A DNA stretch of 64,000 nt from Chlorobiota bacterium (GTDB lineage: Bacteria; Bacteroidota; Ignavibacteria; OLB7). Below are positions 7,782 through 15,692 of this stretch, in pieces. Each line of letters begins with the position of its first letter. Positions within the stretch are counted from its first letter, which is position 1. Position numbers and translations under genes: made by a program. Below the pieces are notes generated by a model. That model had not been told where the DNA came from, ran no database searches, and saw nothing but the letters and a program-made list of their open reading frames with translations. The DNA is taken from assembly GCA_016788565.1 (NCBI GenBank), contig JAEUSP010000065.1, positions 1 through 64,000 on the forward strand, given 5' to 3'.

Positions 7782-9542
7782 ATGACCATGCGTTCATTCA
7801 GTTCCGCCGCACGTATTGCGGCAATCGTTCTCTTCTCAGCATTGCTGACCGTGCCCGCCGCTGCACAAGGGAGCGCGTTAGATCGCGCCCGTGCTGCCGC
7901 CAGCGAAGGGGATTTTACCAACGCAGCACGCTTGTACGACGAGGCCGTTAAAGAAGCACCAAAAGATGAAACCGTGCTTACCGAAGCCGGTGATGTAAAT
8001 ATGGAACTGGAGCGGTACGCCACCGCCCGCGATTACTACAAACGGGCAGTGGATCGCGACAGCAAAAATGAGGTGTTCAACCGGAAATATGCGCTATCCC
8101 TTTCGGCATTGGGAAGCCATACCGAGGCGGTTGAGGCTGCCCGCAAAGCAATGAAAAGCGATGATGGCTCCCTGGAAAGCAGCATGACGCTGGGCCAAGT
8201 GCTGATCAACGCCGGCAAGGACTCGTTGAACACAGCGGAGCTTACCATCCTGACCGCCAGCAAAAAATTCCCCAACGCACCGGAACCGCAAACAGCACTG
8301 GGCGATCTTTATTTTGCCCGTGGCGTGTACGAGCTTGCGCAGACCTACTACGAAAAAGCCCTATCGCTTGATGCCAAGCTGATTGATGCGCGGGTTCGGC
8401 TTGGGCGTTCCTATCGTGAAATGGCCATCCGCTGCCCCGACCTTGAGTGCGCCAAACCATACTACTCCAAAGCCTTGACTGAGTACAACGATGTCACGGT
8501 TCGCGCCCCAAAAAACGCCCGTGCATGGCTGGAGCAAGGGGAGATTTTGATGTTGGCACAGGAGTATGAAAAAGCTGGCCAATCGTTCACCAAGTATGTT
8601 GAGCTTCGGCCCGAGGATCCGCGTGGTGACATCTTGCTTGCACGCGCCGCCTACGAAGGACGCTTTTACTTGCAAGCAATCGAACCATTGGAGCGGGTGC
8701 TTTCGCGAAACGACTCCATCTCCAAGGAGTTTGCCAGCCGCGCCCACTTGATGCTTGGGCTATCGTACATGGCCGACAAGAAGTACGACAAAGCACGCGA
8801 TGCCTACGCCCGCGTGCCGGACGCAATGATGCAGCGTAAGGATCGCAACTACTACGCCTCGGCAATCCTGACCTCCGGTGGTGACACTGCCAAGTCGCTC
8901 AGTATCTACCGCCAACTGCTGGAAGAAGACCCGAACGATTGCAGTCTCAGTTTGCAGTTGGGGAACATGTACTACAAGATGAAGAAGTACGCCGATGTGG
9001 TAGAAGTCTTCAGCAAACGGATTCAGAACTGCCCGAACGAGCCGAAGTACACGTCATATCTGTTCATTGGGTTGTCGCAGTTTTCCTTGCAGCAGTATGC
9101 TCAGTCGGCCACGTCGCTTCACCAAGCCATTGCTGCCGACAGTTCCGAGGCCGATGGCTACTTCTGGCTGATGAACGTCTATGCAAAAGCCGACTCTATC
9201 AACAAGGCCGCAGAAGTTGGGCGGGTGTTCACCGCTCGCAGCTTTGATGAAACGGTGAAGGAGAACGCAAGCAAGCTATCAACCGCCTATTTCTTTATGG
9301 GCTTCGATAAGTTCAACGAAGGGAAAAACAAGAAGAACAACAAAGCCTTCACCGAGGCGATTGCCTACTTCGAACGTGCCGCCAAACTGAACCCAGATAA
9401 TGGCCAGAACTACCTGTTCATGGCGTACTGCCACCAATATCTGAACGAAAAGGAGGGGGCCTGCAAGAACTACCGCCAAGCATTGAAGCTGGACCCAAGC
9501 AACGCAAACATCAAGAAAAATCTTTCCGATTTGGGATGCTGA
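7782..9542 (+). CDS. Secreted/periplasmic TPR protein
   Basis: This 586-residue protein starts at ATG 7782 (another ATG lies 2 codons on). A signal peptide ends near AAAQG (residues 24-29). The rest is almost entirely tetratricopeptide repeats; recognisable units include YKRAVDRDSKNEVFNRKYALSL, YYEKALSLDAKLIDARVRLGR, YFERAAKLNPDNGQNYLFMA and YRQALKLDPSNANIKKNLSDL. It is a scaffold for protein-protein contacts in the periplasm. It lies between the TonB-associated genes and the DUF1573 genes and has its own terminator. Confidence 0.88.
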   Translation: MTMRSFSSAARIAAIVLFSALLTVPAAAQGSALDRARAAASEGDFTNAARLYDEAVKEAPKDETVLTEAGDVNMELERYATARDYYKRAVDRDSKNEVFNRKYALSLSALGSHTEAVEAARKAMKSDDGSLESSMTLGQVLINAGKDSLNTAELTILTASKKFPNAPEPQTALGDLYFARGVYELAQTYYEKALSLDAKLIDARVRLGRSYREMAIRCPDLECAKPYYSKALTEYNDVTVRAPKNARAWLEQGEILMLAQEYEKAGQSFTKYVELRPEDPRGDILLARAAYEGRFYLQAIEPLERVLSRNDSISKEFASRAHLMLGLSYMADKKYDKARDAYARVPDAMMQRKDRNYYASAILTSGGDTAKSLSIYRQLLEEDPNDCSLSLQLGNMYYKMKKYADVVEVFSKRIQNCPNEPKYTSYLFIGLSQFSLQQYAQSATSLHQAIAADSSEADGYFWLMNVYAKADSINKAAEVGRVFTARSFDETVKENASKLSTAYFFMGFDKFNEGKNKKNNKAFTEAIAYFERAAKLNPDNGQNYLFMAYCHQYLNEKEGACKNYRQALKLDPSNANIKKNLSDLGC

Positions 9543-9586
9543 GCGTGGCGTAGGTGGCCAGGAATCTTTAGCTGTAACAGAACCGC

Positions 9587-9629
9587 TGTGGCCGGAGTCT
9601 CTATCAAGGCTCCGGCCACACTTGTTTTC
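9587..9629 (+). terminator. Rho-independent terminator after TPR gene
   Basis: An 11-bp perfect stem (tgtggccggag / ctccggccaca) with a 12-nt loop is followed by cttgttttct, 44 bp after the TPR stop codon. Confidence 0.85.
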
Positions 9630-9746
9630 TGCGCGGTGGCGAATACAAAACAATCTATTGCCAGCGTAGAAAGTTCTAAACATATTTGCGGAAGCTGTGT
9701 CACGCGAACAACACAATACCATTCGATTAACCGAAGAAAACCATCC

Positions 9747-10487
9747 ATGAAACGCATGAGACTACCCGCAATGTTTGCCACTGCCTTTGCTGCATTGGCG
9801 CTGATAACCGTATCGGCAACTGCCCAGCAAAAAGCTGGAAAAATTGAGATCGTGAACGGAACCACCTACGACTGGGGAAACGTAGCCCCAGGCGATTTGA
9901 AAGCCACGATTGAGGTGAAAAACACCGGCGAAGGGGTGCTGAATGTGAAAGAGGTTCGCCCGGGATGCGGTTGCACCGCCGCACCGATTGACAAAAACGT
10001 ACTGAATCCCGGCGAAGTCGGAAAAATTAGCGTGACGCTACGGGCCTCCACCAGCACAGGGCCGCTGCAAAAATCCATCACCGTCACCTCCGACGACCCA
10101 CAAACCCCGGTGACCATCATCTACCTGAAAGCCAACGTAAAACGCCCGTTCCGTGTTGATCCCGATTGGATATCGGTGCTGAACGGAAAACTTGGCGTGG
10201 AAAGCGCGGTGACAGTGAACATCCAAAACACAGGCGACGAAGCCTTGACGATTTTCCCACCAGAAGCCAACGTCACCGCCACCGTCCGCTTCGATTTGAC
10301 GGCACCGAAAAACCTGAAGCCAGGGGAATCAACCCCACTGACGGTGTTTGTCACGCCAACCAAAGTCGGCCCGATTGCTGGCCAAGTGAAAATCAAAACC
10401 AGCAGCAAGGAAATGCCGGAGAAAGCGGTTGATGTTGTTGGCTCTGACGTGACCGAAGGGGGAGGAAATGCCCCCACTCATAACTGA
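9747..10487 (+). CDS. DUF1573 secreted protein, copy 1
   Basis: This 246-residue protein starts at ATG 9747; upstream codons in the same frame run through the terminator and are not coding. The signal peptide ends near SATAQQ. The DUF1573 core is the pattern TTYDWGNVAPGDLKATIEVKN, VRPGCGCTAAPIDK and SVTLRASTSTGPLQKSITV, an Ig-like beta fold found in many exported Bacteroidota proteins. The GCGC pair is typical of the family. A second Ig-like repeat follows (ITVTSDDP..., VFVTPTKVGPIAGQVKIKT). The function is unknown; it may bind envelope components. It is paralogous to the next gene. Confidence 0.85.
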   Translation: MKRMRLPAMFATAFAALALITVSATAQQKAGKIEIVNGTTYDWGNVAPGDLKATIEVKNTGEGVLNVKEVRPGCGCTAAPIDKNVLNPGEVGKISVTLRASTSTGPLQKSITVTSDDPQTPVTIIYLKANVKRPFRVDPDWISVLNGKLGVESAVTVNIQNTGDEALTIFPPEANVTATVRFDLTAPKNLKPGESTPLTVFVTPTKVGPIAGQVKIKTSSKEMPEKAVDVVGSDVTEGGGNAPTHN

Positions 10488-10559
10488 TAACGGATAACTG
10501 ATAGTGCTGCATTGGTGTGCATTTGCCATGCCAGACGTGCAGCAGAGGAACGACTCGGT

Positions 10560-10600
10560 ACGGTCGCAACCACCCATTCCCAAAAGGTGGTTGTGACCGT
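10560..10600 (+). other. Stem-loop between DUF1573 genes
   Basis: A 15-bp stem with one mismatch (acggtcgcaaccacc / ggtggttgtgaccgt) and an 11-nt loop lies in the 145-bp gap between the two paralogues. There is no T tract after it, so it is more likely a processing or attenuation structure than a strong terminator. Confidence 0.5.
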
Positions 10601-10632
10601 GCCATCACTACGAACCCCTAATCAAAAAGGCA

Positions 10633-11391
10633 ATGGAATACTGGTTGTTGTTGCGTGCGGTTGCTTGCGTGGCGGTTGCTGCGGTTGCGGCATCATCGCT
10701 TGGGTTGGCCCAAGGGAAGGCTGCTCCCCAGGGGCGGATTGAGGTTGTTGGCGGAACCACCTACGATTGGGGCGACGTGCAACCTGGGGTGCTAAACGGT
10801 GAGGTCGTGGTAAAAAATGTTGGGAAAGGAGACCTGCGTATCCTTGAGCTACGGGCTTCCTGCTCATGCACGGGGACTCTGCTGGCCGATAGCGTAATTA
10901 AGTCGGGAGGGACAGCAACTATCAGCTTGGCACTGACCACAGGAAGCAGTGCCGGAAGGATTCACAAACCACTAGTGATCCTTTCCACCGACCCCACAAC
11001 CCCATCCGTGAAATTGGAGCTTACGGCCAACATCCGTCGGGCCTACACAATCATGCCTTTTGAATTTTTCAATGTGATGAACGCTCAGGTTGGGAAAGAA
11101 AGCGTGGCAGGGATCAACATCATCAGCCTAAGCGATTCCAGCTTCACCCTGTTCCCCCCTGAATTGGTGGAAGGGAACGTGGATGTCCGTTTTGAGCGGA
11201 CAACGCCGGTTGAAGTGAAGCCGCGTTCCATCACACCAGTGCGGATATTTGTGACCCCGCGAAAGCCAGGAGAAATGCGTGGCAAAATCCGCATCAAAAC
11301 CAGCCGCCCCGAAGCCGCAGAGAAAATCATCGAGATCACAGGAACCAATGTTCCTGCCAGCGAAAAAAAGAACACTCCAGTAAGGGAATGA
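10633..11391 (+). CDS. DUF1573 secreted protein, copy 2
   Basis: This 252-residue protein has a signal peptide (about residues 1-28, ending SLGLAQG). It shares the same architecture as the preceding protein: GGTTYDWGDVQPGVLNGEV, then LRASCSCTGTLLAD, then TTGSSAGRIHKPLVILSTDP. The cysteine pair is spaced CSC rather than CGC. The C-terminal half carries RIFVTPRKPGEMRGKIRIKT, matching VFVTPTKVGPIAGQVKIKT of copy 1, so the pair arose by duplication. No function is known. Confidence 0.85.
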   Translation: MEYWLLLRAVACVAVAAVAASSLGLAQGKAAPQGRIEVVGGTTYDWGDVQPGVLNGEVVVKNVGKGDLRILELRASCSCTGTLLADSVIKSGGTATISLALTTGSSAGRIHKPLVILSTDPTTPSVKLELTANIRRAYTIMPFEFFNVMNAQVGKESVAGINIISLSDSSFTLFPPELVEGNVDVRFERTTPVEVKPRSITPVRIFVTPRKPGEMRGKIRIKTSRPEAAEKIIEITGTNVPASEKKNTPVRE

Positions 11392-11620
11392 TCGGTAGCG
11401 ATTGCGGCATTCCACCTCTGCTTTTCTGTTGTGAAAGGGGTGGTGTGCTGCAGAAATAAATTTTTCATCAAGGAAAAGTGCATGAAAGATGCGCCCTCTG
11501 CGAAACAATCGTTGCCTATTTGAGCGAAGCGTCCTAAATTCTCCCCCCTATTCCGTCCCCCCGCGTCCGTGGGGTATCACATTTGCCGAATCCTCTCCTC
11601 TCTCATATCACAAGGTGTCA

Positions 11621-14179
11621 ATGAACAACAACAACAACCAACACAAGCCGGTGGTGTATGCGATCAGCCTGCGCTTCCTCCTTCCCTCCCTGCTTGCCCT
11701 GGTTGCGCTAAGCCTCCTAAGCAGTACACCGCTGCACGCGCAACCACCCGGCAATGACCAAGACATCAAAAAATTCCAAATCCGCAATCTTGGGCCGGTT
11801 GTCAACACAACCGATCTAGAGTATGCGCCGACGATCACCGCCGATGGCCGAACCCTGTTTTTTGTGAGCGACCGCTCCGGCGGGGTTGGCGGGCACGACT
11901 TCTGGTTTACCACCAAAGCAAACCGCTTGGATACAGTATTCACCCCCCCAGTGAACCTTGGCCCCCCAGTGAACACTGGTGAAAACGAAGGTGTTGCCTC
12001 GATTGCCGCCGACGGCCAGACGATTTTTTTCACCGGCTGTAATCGCGATGACGGGCTTGGCGATTGCGATATCTACGAAGCCGAGCTTGACGGAAATGAA
12101 TGGACGAACGTCCGTAACGTGGAGGAGATCAACTCCCCCGCATGGGATTCCCAGCCCTCAATTGCCTCCGACGGCAAAACCCTCTATTTCTGCTCCACCC
12201 GCGAAGGTGCGCTTGGCGGCGAAGGGGATGCCGACATCTACGTCAGCACCAAACAGTCCGATGGCAAATGGTCCAAACCAAAAAATCTTGGGCCGCCAAT
12301 CAACACTCCGCAGCGTGAGGATAGCCCCTTTATCTTCCCCGGCGGAAAACTACTCTACTTCTCCTCAGCCGGACACGGCGGAGAAGGGGGCTTGGACTTC
12401 TTCACCTCCAAAGTGAGCGGAGGAGTTTTTGCCGAGCCTGAAAACTTAGGCGAGCCATTCAACACCGAGCGCGATGAGCGTTTTATCACGCTTCCGGCTG
12501 CGGGCGACATCGTCTATTTTGCGTCCGAGCGGAACGACCTGGGGAACGAAGGGAAGCTGGACATCTTCATGGGATTGCTGCCGCCACGCACGGTCACGAT
12601 TCTCGTCAAGGGGCGCGTGTTCGACCAGTGCACAGGGGATAATCTTCCTGCCGATCTGACGTTCGTCAACCGGAAAACAGGGGAAACACTCCAGGCCGTG
12701 AAAACCAACATGGCCACCGGAACCTACTCCTTTGTGGTGAACGCCGAAGGAGCCATGACGATTGACGTTGCTGGCAGCAGCCCCGGCTACAAAGCCATCA
12801 AAGAAGCGATTGAGATACCGAAGACCGACAAGTACATGGAGATCACCAAGGACTTCCCATTGGGTGAGATGCCGGTGCTTGGCGCAACCTACGACACCTC
12901 CGACTACGTTCGTTCCTTGAAGCAGAACCAGCCGAACGCTCCGGCAAAATACCGTGAGTTCCATGGGTTGCTGATCGAGGAAAACCTTGTGAAAGAGCTG
13001 TATCCGTTGCTGACCTACGTCTTCTTCGACAGCGGTAGCGCGAAAATTCCAGATCGCTACATCCTCTTCACAAGCCCCGACCAAACCAACAACTTCAACG
13101 ACTCCACGATCCCCGGCGGCACGTTGCAGAAATACTACCACATGCTGAACATCGTGGGGTATCGGATGCGCAAGCACCCAGACACCAAGATTGAAATTCA
13201 AGGGTGCAACTCCAACAGCGAAGCGGGCAATGATGCCAGCCAAACTGCAATCGGTGAGGTGATAGATGTTTCCGGCAAGCGCGGCCAAGTGGTGTATGAC
13301 TACTTAGTCAACATTTGGCAGATTGATCCAAGCCGCATCGCGCTGATGAAGCCACGGAATATGCCACGCCTCCGTTCCAACCCGAAAGACCCGCTGGGCA
13401 TTGTGGAAAACCGCCGTGCCGAAATCAATGTGGTAGATCCGGCAGGCGCAGGTTGGGGCGTTGCAAAGCCGATTGTGCAGGTTGACTTCCGCCGCTACCC
13501 GCAGCCGGATACCATGCACTTCCAGATGAAAAACGGCATCAACGATGCTTTGGTGGCACGCCGTGTGATCGAGATCAAACGGAAAGGACAGATCTGGCAC
13601 AAGATGACGAACGTCGGAACCACCGATGCGGTATCACCAGAGTACAACTGGGGCAAGGATGGGGACGAAGATCAAATCCCCAACACAGAAGAGCCATACA
13701 CCGCCCAGCTTGTGGTGTACAACAAGGATGGGAAAGAGTGCCGCTCGCCGGAAATTCAAATCCCTGTGATGATTGTCACGAACGAGCGGAAACGTACCGA
13801 GCAGCTGGTAGATAGCACGAAAGACCGCTACTCACTGGTGCTGTTCGAGTTCGATAGCCCGAAGGCTGGTCCGCTAAACGAACGCATTCTGAAGGAGTAC
13901 ATCTACGGTGATATTCGCTCCGGCGCAAAGATCAACGTCACCGGCTACACCGACGTTGTCGGTGCCGACGACCGCAACCTGAAGCTCTCGAAGGATCGCG
14001 CCAAAACCGTCACCGATGGCATTGGCCGCAACGTGAATAAAGCGTTGATTAACTCCTTGTACGGCGACGGCGTTGGGGAAACTCAACCGTTGTACAACAA
14101 CAACTTGCCGGAAGGCCGGTTCTACAACCGAACCGTGCAAGTGCTGATCAGCACCCCGTCCGGTGGCGGCGGAAGTTGA
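11621..14179 (+). CDS. PorE-like OmpA-family protein with PD40 (WD40-like) repeats
   Basis: This 852-residue protein starts at ATG 11621 (MNNNNNQ); 44 upstream in-frame codons overlap the leader and are excluded. A hydrophobic signal peptide covers about residues 16-45. TolB-like PD40 repeats follow (about 60-340): YAPTITADGRTLFFVSDR, GVASIAADGQTIFFTGC, SQPSIASDGKTLYFCSTR, DSPFIFPGGKLLYFSS. A carboxypeptidase-regulatory-like domain (VKGRVFDQCTGDNLPADL) comes next. Two OmpA-like peptidoglycan-binding regions close it, one near TYVFFDSGSAKIPDRY ... KIEIQGCNSNSE and the second at VLFEFDSPKAGPLNERIL ... INVTGYTDVVGADDRN. This order resembles PorE, the T9SS component that ties the machinery to peptidoglycan. 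No other T9SS core genes are adjacent. Confidence 0.85.
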   Translation: MNNNNNQHKPVVYAISLRFLLPSLLALVALSLLSSTPLHAQPPGNDQDIKKFQIRNLGPVVNTTDLEYAPTITADGRTLFFVSDRSGGVGGHDFWFTTKANRLDTVFTPPVNLGPPVNTGENEGVASIAADGQTIFFTGCNRDDGLGDCDIYEAELDGNEWTNVRNVEEINSPAWDSQPSIASDGKTLYFCSTREGALGGEGDADIYVSTKQSDGKWSKPKNLGPPINTPQREDSPFIFPGGKLLYFSSAGHGGEGGLDFFTSKVSGGVFAEPENLGEPFNTERDERFITLPAAGDIVYFASERNDLGNEGKLDIFMGLLPPRTVTILVKGRVFDQCTGDNLPADLTFVNRKTGETLQAVKTNMATGTYSFVVNAEGAMTIDVAGSSPGYKAIKEAIEIPKTDKYMEITKDFPLGEMPVLGATYDTSDYVRSLKQNQPNAPAKYREFHGLLIEENLVKELYPLLTYVFFDSGSAKIPDRYILFTSPDQTNNFNDSTIPGGTLQKYYHMLNIVGYRMRKHPDTKIEIQGCNSNSEAGNDASQTAIGEVIDVSGKRGQVVYDYLVNIWQIDPSRIALMKPRNMPRLRSNPKDPLGIVENRRAEINVVDPAGAGWGVAKPIVQVDFRRYPQPDTMHFQMKNGINDALVARRVIEIKRKGQIWHKMTNVGTTDAVSPEYNWGKDGDEDQIPNTEEPYTAQLVVYNKDGKECRSPEIQIPVMIVTNERKRTEQLVDSTKDRYSLVLFEFDSPKAGPLNERILKEYIYGDIRSGAKINVTGYTDVVGADDRNLKLSKDRAKTVTDGIGRNVNKALINSLYGDGVGETQPLYNNNLPEGRFYNRTVQVLISTPSGGGGS

Positions 14180-14207
14180 TCGTACTTACCAAGGCTTGAA
14201 TGCCATG

Positions 14208-14245
14208 AAATGCCCGCTTCGTTGCAACGAAGCGGGCATTTTCGT
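14208..14245 (+). terminator. Rho-independent terminator after porE-like gene
   Basis: A near-perfect palindrome of 17 bp per arm (aaatgcccgcttcgttg and its complement, centre at 14224/14225) is followed by tcgtttt. It sits 29 bp after the stop codon. Confidence 0.88.
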
Positions 14246-14979
14246 TTTGCAATGAAATGCTGAAGGCCTTTTAAAAAAACATCCGCAACACTTGAAAAAC
14301 GCCGATTAAATACAAAAAACGTTGATTTTTCACTAATTCTACCTCCTAAACCCCAACCCTCTGAGCACGTTTTCGGGATGCTACTACTGTAGATTTGGCT
14401 CAAGTTTTATACACCACGCGCAACGAACCGGCATCACCACCGTTAGGGCTTGCCGGCACCACACGAAAGGAGAGTATTTGAGGGGAAGAGAGAGGACAAC
14501 CGCGGGAGTGATGAGAGAGGGAGAGAGCATCACCCGCTACCACGCTGGCAAATGAAGCCAGCAGGGAAGCTGCGAACAACGAGAGAGAGAGAGAAAGGTG
14601 AGTAGCTCCCAAAAAATCAAGGAAGGCATTGCAAGAGGAGAGAGAGAGCAACACCTTCCGCCAATTCAATCAGCTACACCATAGAGCATCACCCTCACCC
14701 AGGGTCGGATGACTGATGATGCAGAACAGAGCAGTGACAAGTGGCTAACCCTTTGAATTCCGCCACGTTCCCCCGGAACCATCCCCCACTGTTCACCCTT
14801 GCCACCACGCAGGTGATGCTAACACCACAAGCATCGCCACAAAAAAGAAAGGAAGAGAGAGAGAAACCCCGAGCAGAGGGGAACACGGCAACAGCAGAAA
14901 CACCACCCTGCAAGCCGATACTGTGAACACATACTGTGGGCACACACCAGCACGGCAACACCACTTGCACGGCAGATGA
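14246..14979. other. Long non-coding stretch rich in GA runs
   Basis: More than 700 bp without a gene I can support. It contains repeated purine runs (gagagagagag near 14512-14525, 14580-14597, 14636-14650 and 14850-14862) and GC-rich unique DNA. Read on the minus strand, the runs give serine/leucine-rich frames (for example 14400-14669, 89 codons, with a signal-like N-terminus). They lack a recognisable domain, and their composition comes from the simple repeats. Confidence 0.4.
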
Positions 14980-15031
14980 ATAAAGGTGCTGGAAAAAGCA
15001 GCAAGCACGCTGCCGATTCCAGCACCTTTAT
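14980..15031 (+). other. Long stem-loop upstream of crcB
   Basis: A perfect 15-bp outer stem (ataaaggtgctggaa / ttccagcacctttat) contains an inner 5-bp stem (gcagc at 14998-15002 with gctgc at 15009-15013). No T tract follows. It lies 80 bp before the crcB start, directly ahead of a second structured leader segment. Confidence 0.6.
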
Positions 15032-15040
15032 CACATCCTA

Positions 15041-15106
15041 CCCTTTGGCTAATCTGATTCCTGCCCGCTTCGTGAGTGATGCCAAAAGGGTGTATTTTTT
15101 GGGCAG
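15041..15106 (+). promoter_or_regulatory. Pseudoknot-capable leader of crcB, possible fluoride-responsive element
   Basis: Two interleaved pairings are visible. ccctttggc (15041-15049) pairs with gccaaaaggg (15081-15090, one bulged A). ctgccc (15061-15066) pairs with gggcag (15101-15106), which lies 4 nt before the crcB ATG, where a ribosome-binding site would be. The first pairing is preceded on its 3' side by tgatg. The overall topology (5' loop pairing with sequence after UGAUG) recalls the crcB/fluoride riboswitch. However, I cannot match the full consensus, and the outer P1-like stem (atca 15030-15033 with tgat 15055-15058) is weak. Confidence 0.35.
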
Positions 15107-15110
15107 TGTT

Positions 15111-15491
15111 ATGAAGACCTACCTCTACATTGCGATTGGCGCTGTTGCCGGGGCAATCGCTCGATATCAGCTTGGCGTTTGGGTTACGCAGTGGCGTGGC
15201 ACTTCGGTAGGGTTCCCGTGGGGGACGTTGTTGATTAACGTCAGCGGGTCGTTGTTGCTTGGATTTCTGTTTCGCTCATTCCGCTCTGGTTTGGATAACC
15301 GCAACTTGCAAGCACTGCTTGGTACGGGGTTCTGTGGGGCATATACCACCTTCAGCACGTTCAGCTTGGAAACCATCAATCTGATGCTTGAATCGCATAC
15401 GCCAACCGCATTGCTGTATGTGGGCATCAGCATGGTTATGGCTCCGGCTGCTTGTTTTGTTGGCTATCTGCTTGCGGGGGCAATGGAGTAA
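15111..15491 (+). CDS. crcB: Fluoride ion channel CrcB/Fluc
   Basis: This 126-residue protein has four predicted membrane helices. It exports fluoride from the cytoplasm as a dual-topology dimer. Family hallmarks: GAIARYQLG near the N-terminus, GTLLINVSGSLLLGFL (helix 2 with the conserved Asn), then GFCGAYTTFSTFSLE, the TTFSTF track of fluoride-coordinating phenylalanines. The start is ATG 15111, since the open frame upstream covers non-coding hairpins. The length matches the family (about 120-130). It is a single-gene unit with a structured leader. Confidence 0.95.
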   Translation: MKTYLYIAIGAVAGAIARYQLGVWVTQWRGTSVGFPWGTLLINVSGSLLLGFLFRSFRSGLDNRNLQALLGTGFCGAYTTFSTFSLETINLMLESHTPTALLYVGISMVMAPAACFVGYLLAGAME

Positions 15492-15518
15492 ATAGAGTGA
15501 GCGAACGGCGATACTTCA

Positions 15519-15627
15519 CCTCTCTTTCTTCCCTCCTGTGCTCTCTGTGCCTCTGTGGTCCTTTCTCTTCTTCGCTTCTGAAAATATGAAAACCACAGAG
15601 ACACAGAGAGGGGGAAGAAGAGAGAGT
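15519..15627. repeat. Imperfect inverted repeat between convergent genes
   Basis: A pyrimidine-rich arm (15519-15560, ending tctgtgcctctgtggtc) is complementary with gaps to a purine-rich arm (15591-15627, starting accacagagacacagagag). It lies between the 3' ends of crcB and the convergent protease gene, so it could act as a bidirectional terminator. This CTCTGTG/CACAGAG type of simple repeat is common between bacterial genes. Confidence 0.55.
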
Positions 15628-15692
15628 GGGACAATTCCGACATCAGCTAAACAATCTGCACACTCCACTCGGCTTCCCCTTCTTGATCCCCA

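Noticed and set aside
12446-13288. Minus-strand frame (280 codons) opposite the PorE-like gene
   Set aside because: The plus-strand protein shows clear PD40/OmpA motifs across the same bases; the antisense product has none.
14400-14669. 89-codon minus-strand frame with a signal-like N-terminus
   Set aside because: Its hydrophobic Ser/Leu content comes from gagaga repeats and there is no recognisable mature domain; kept only as an observation.
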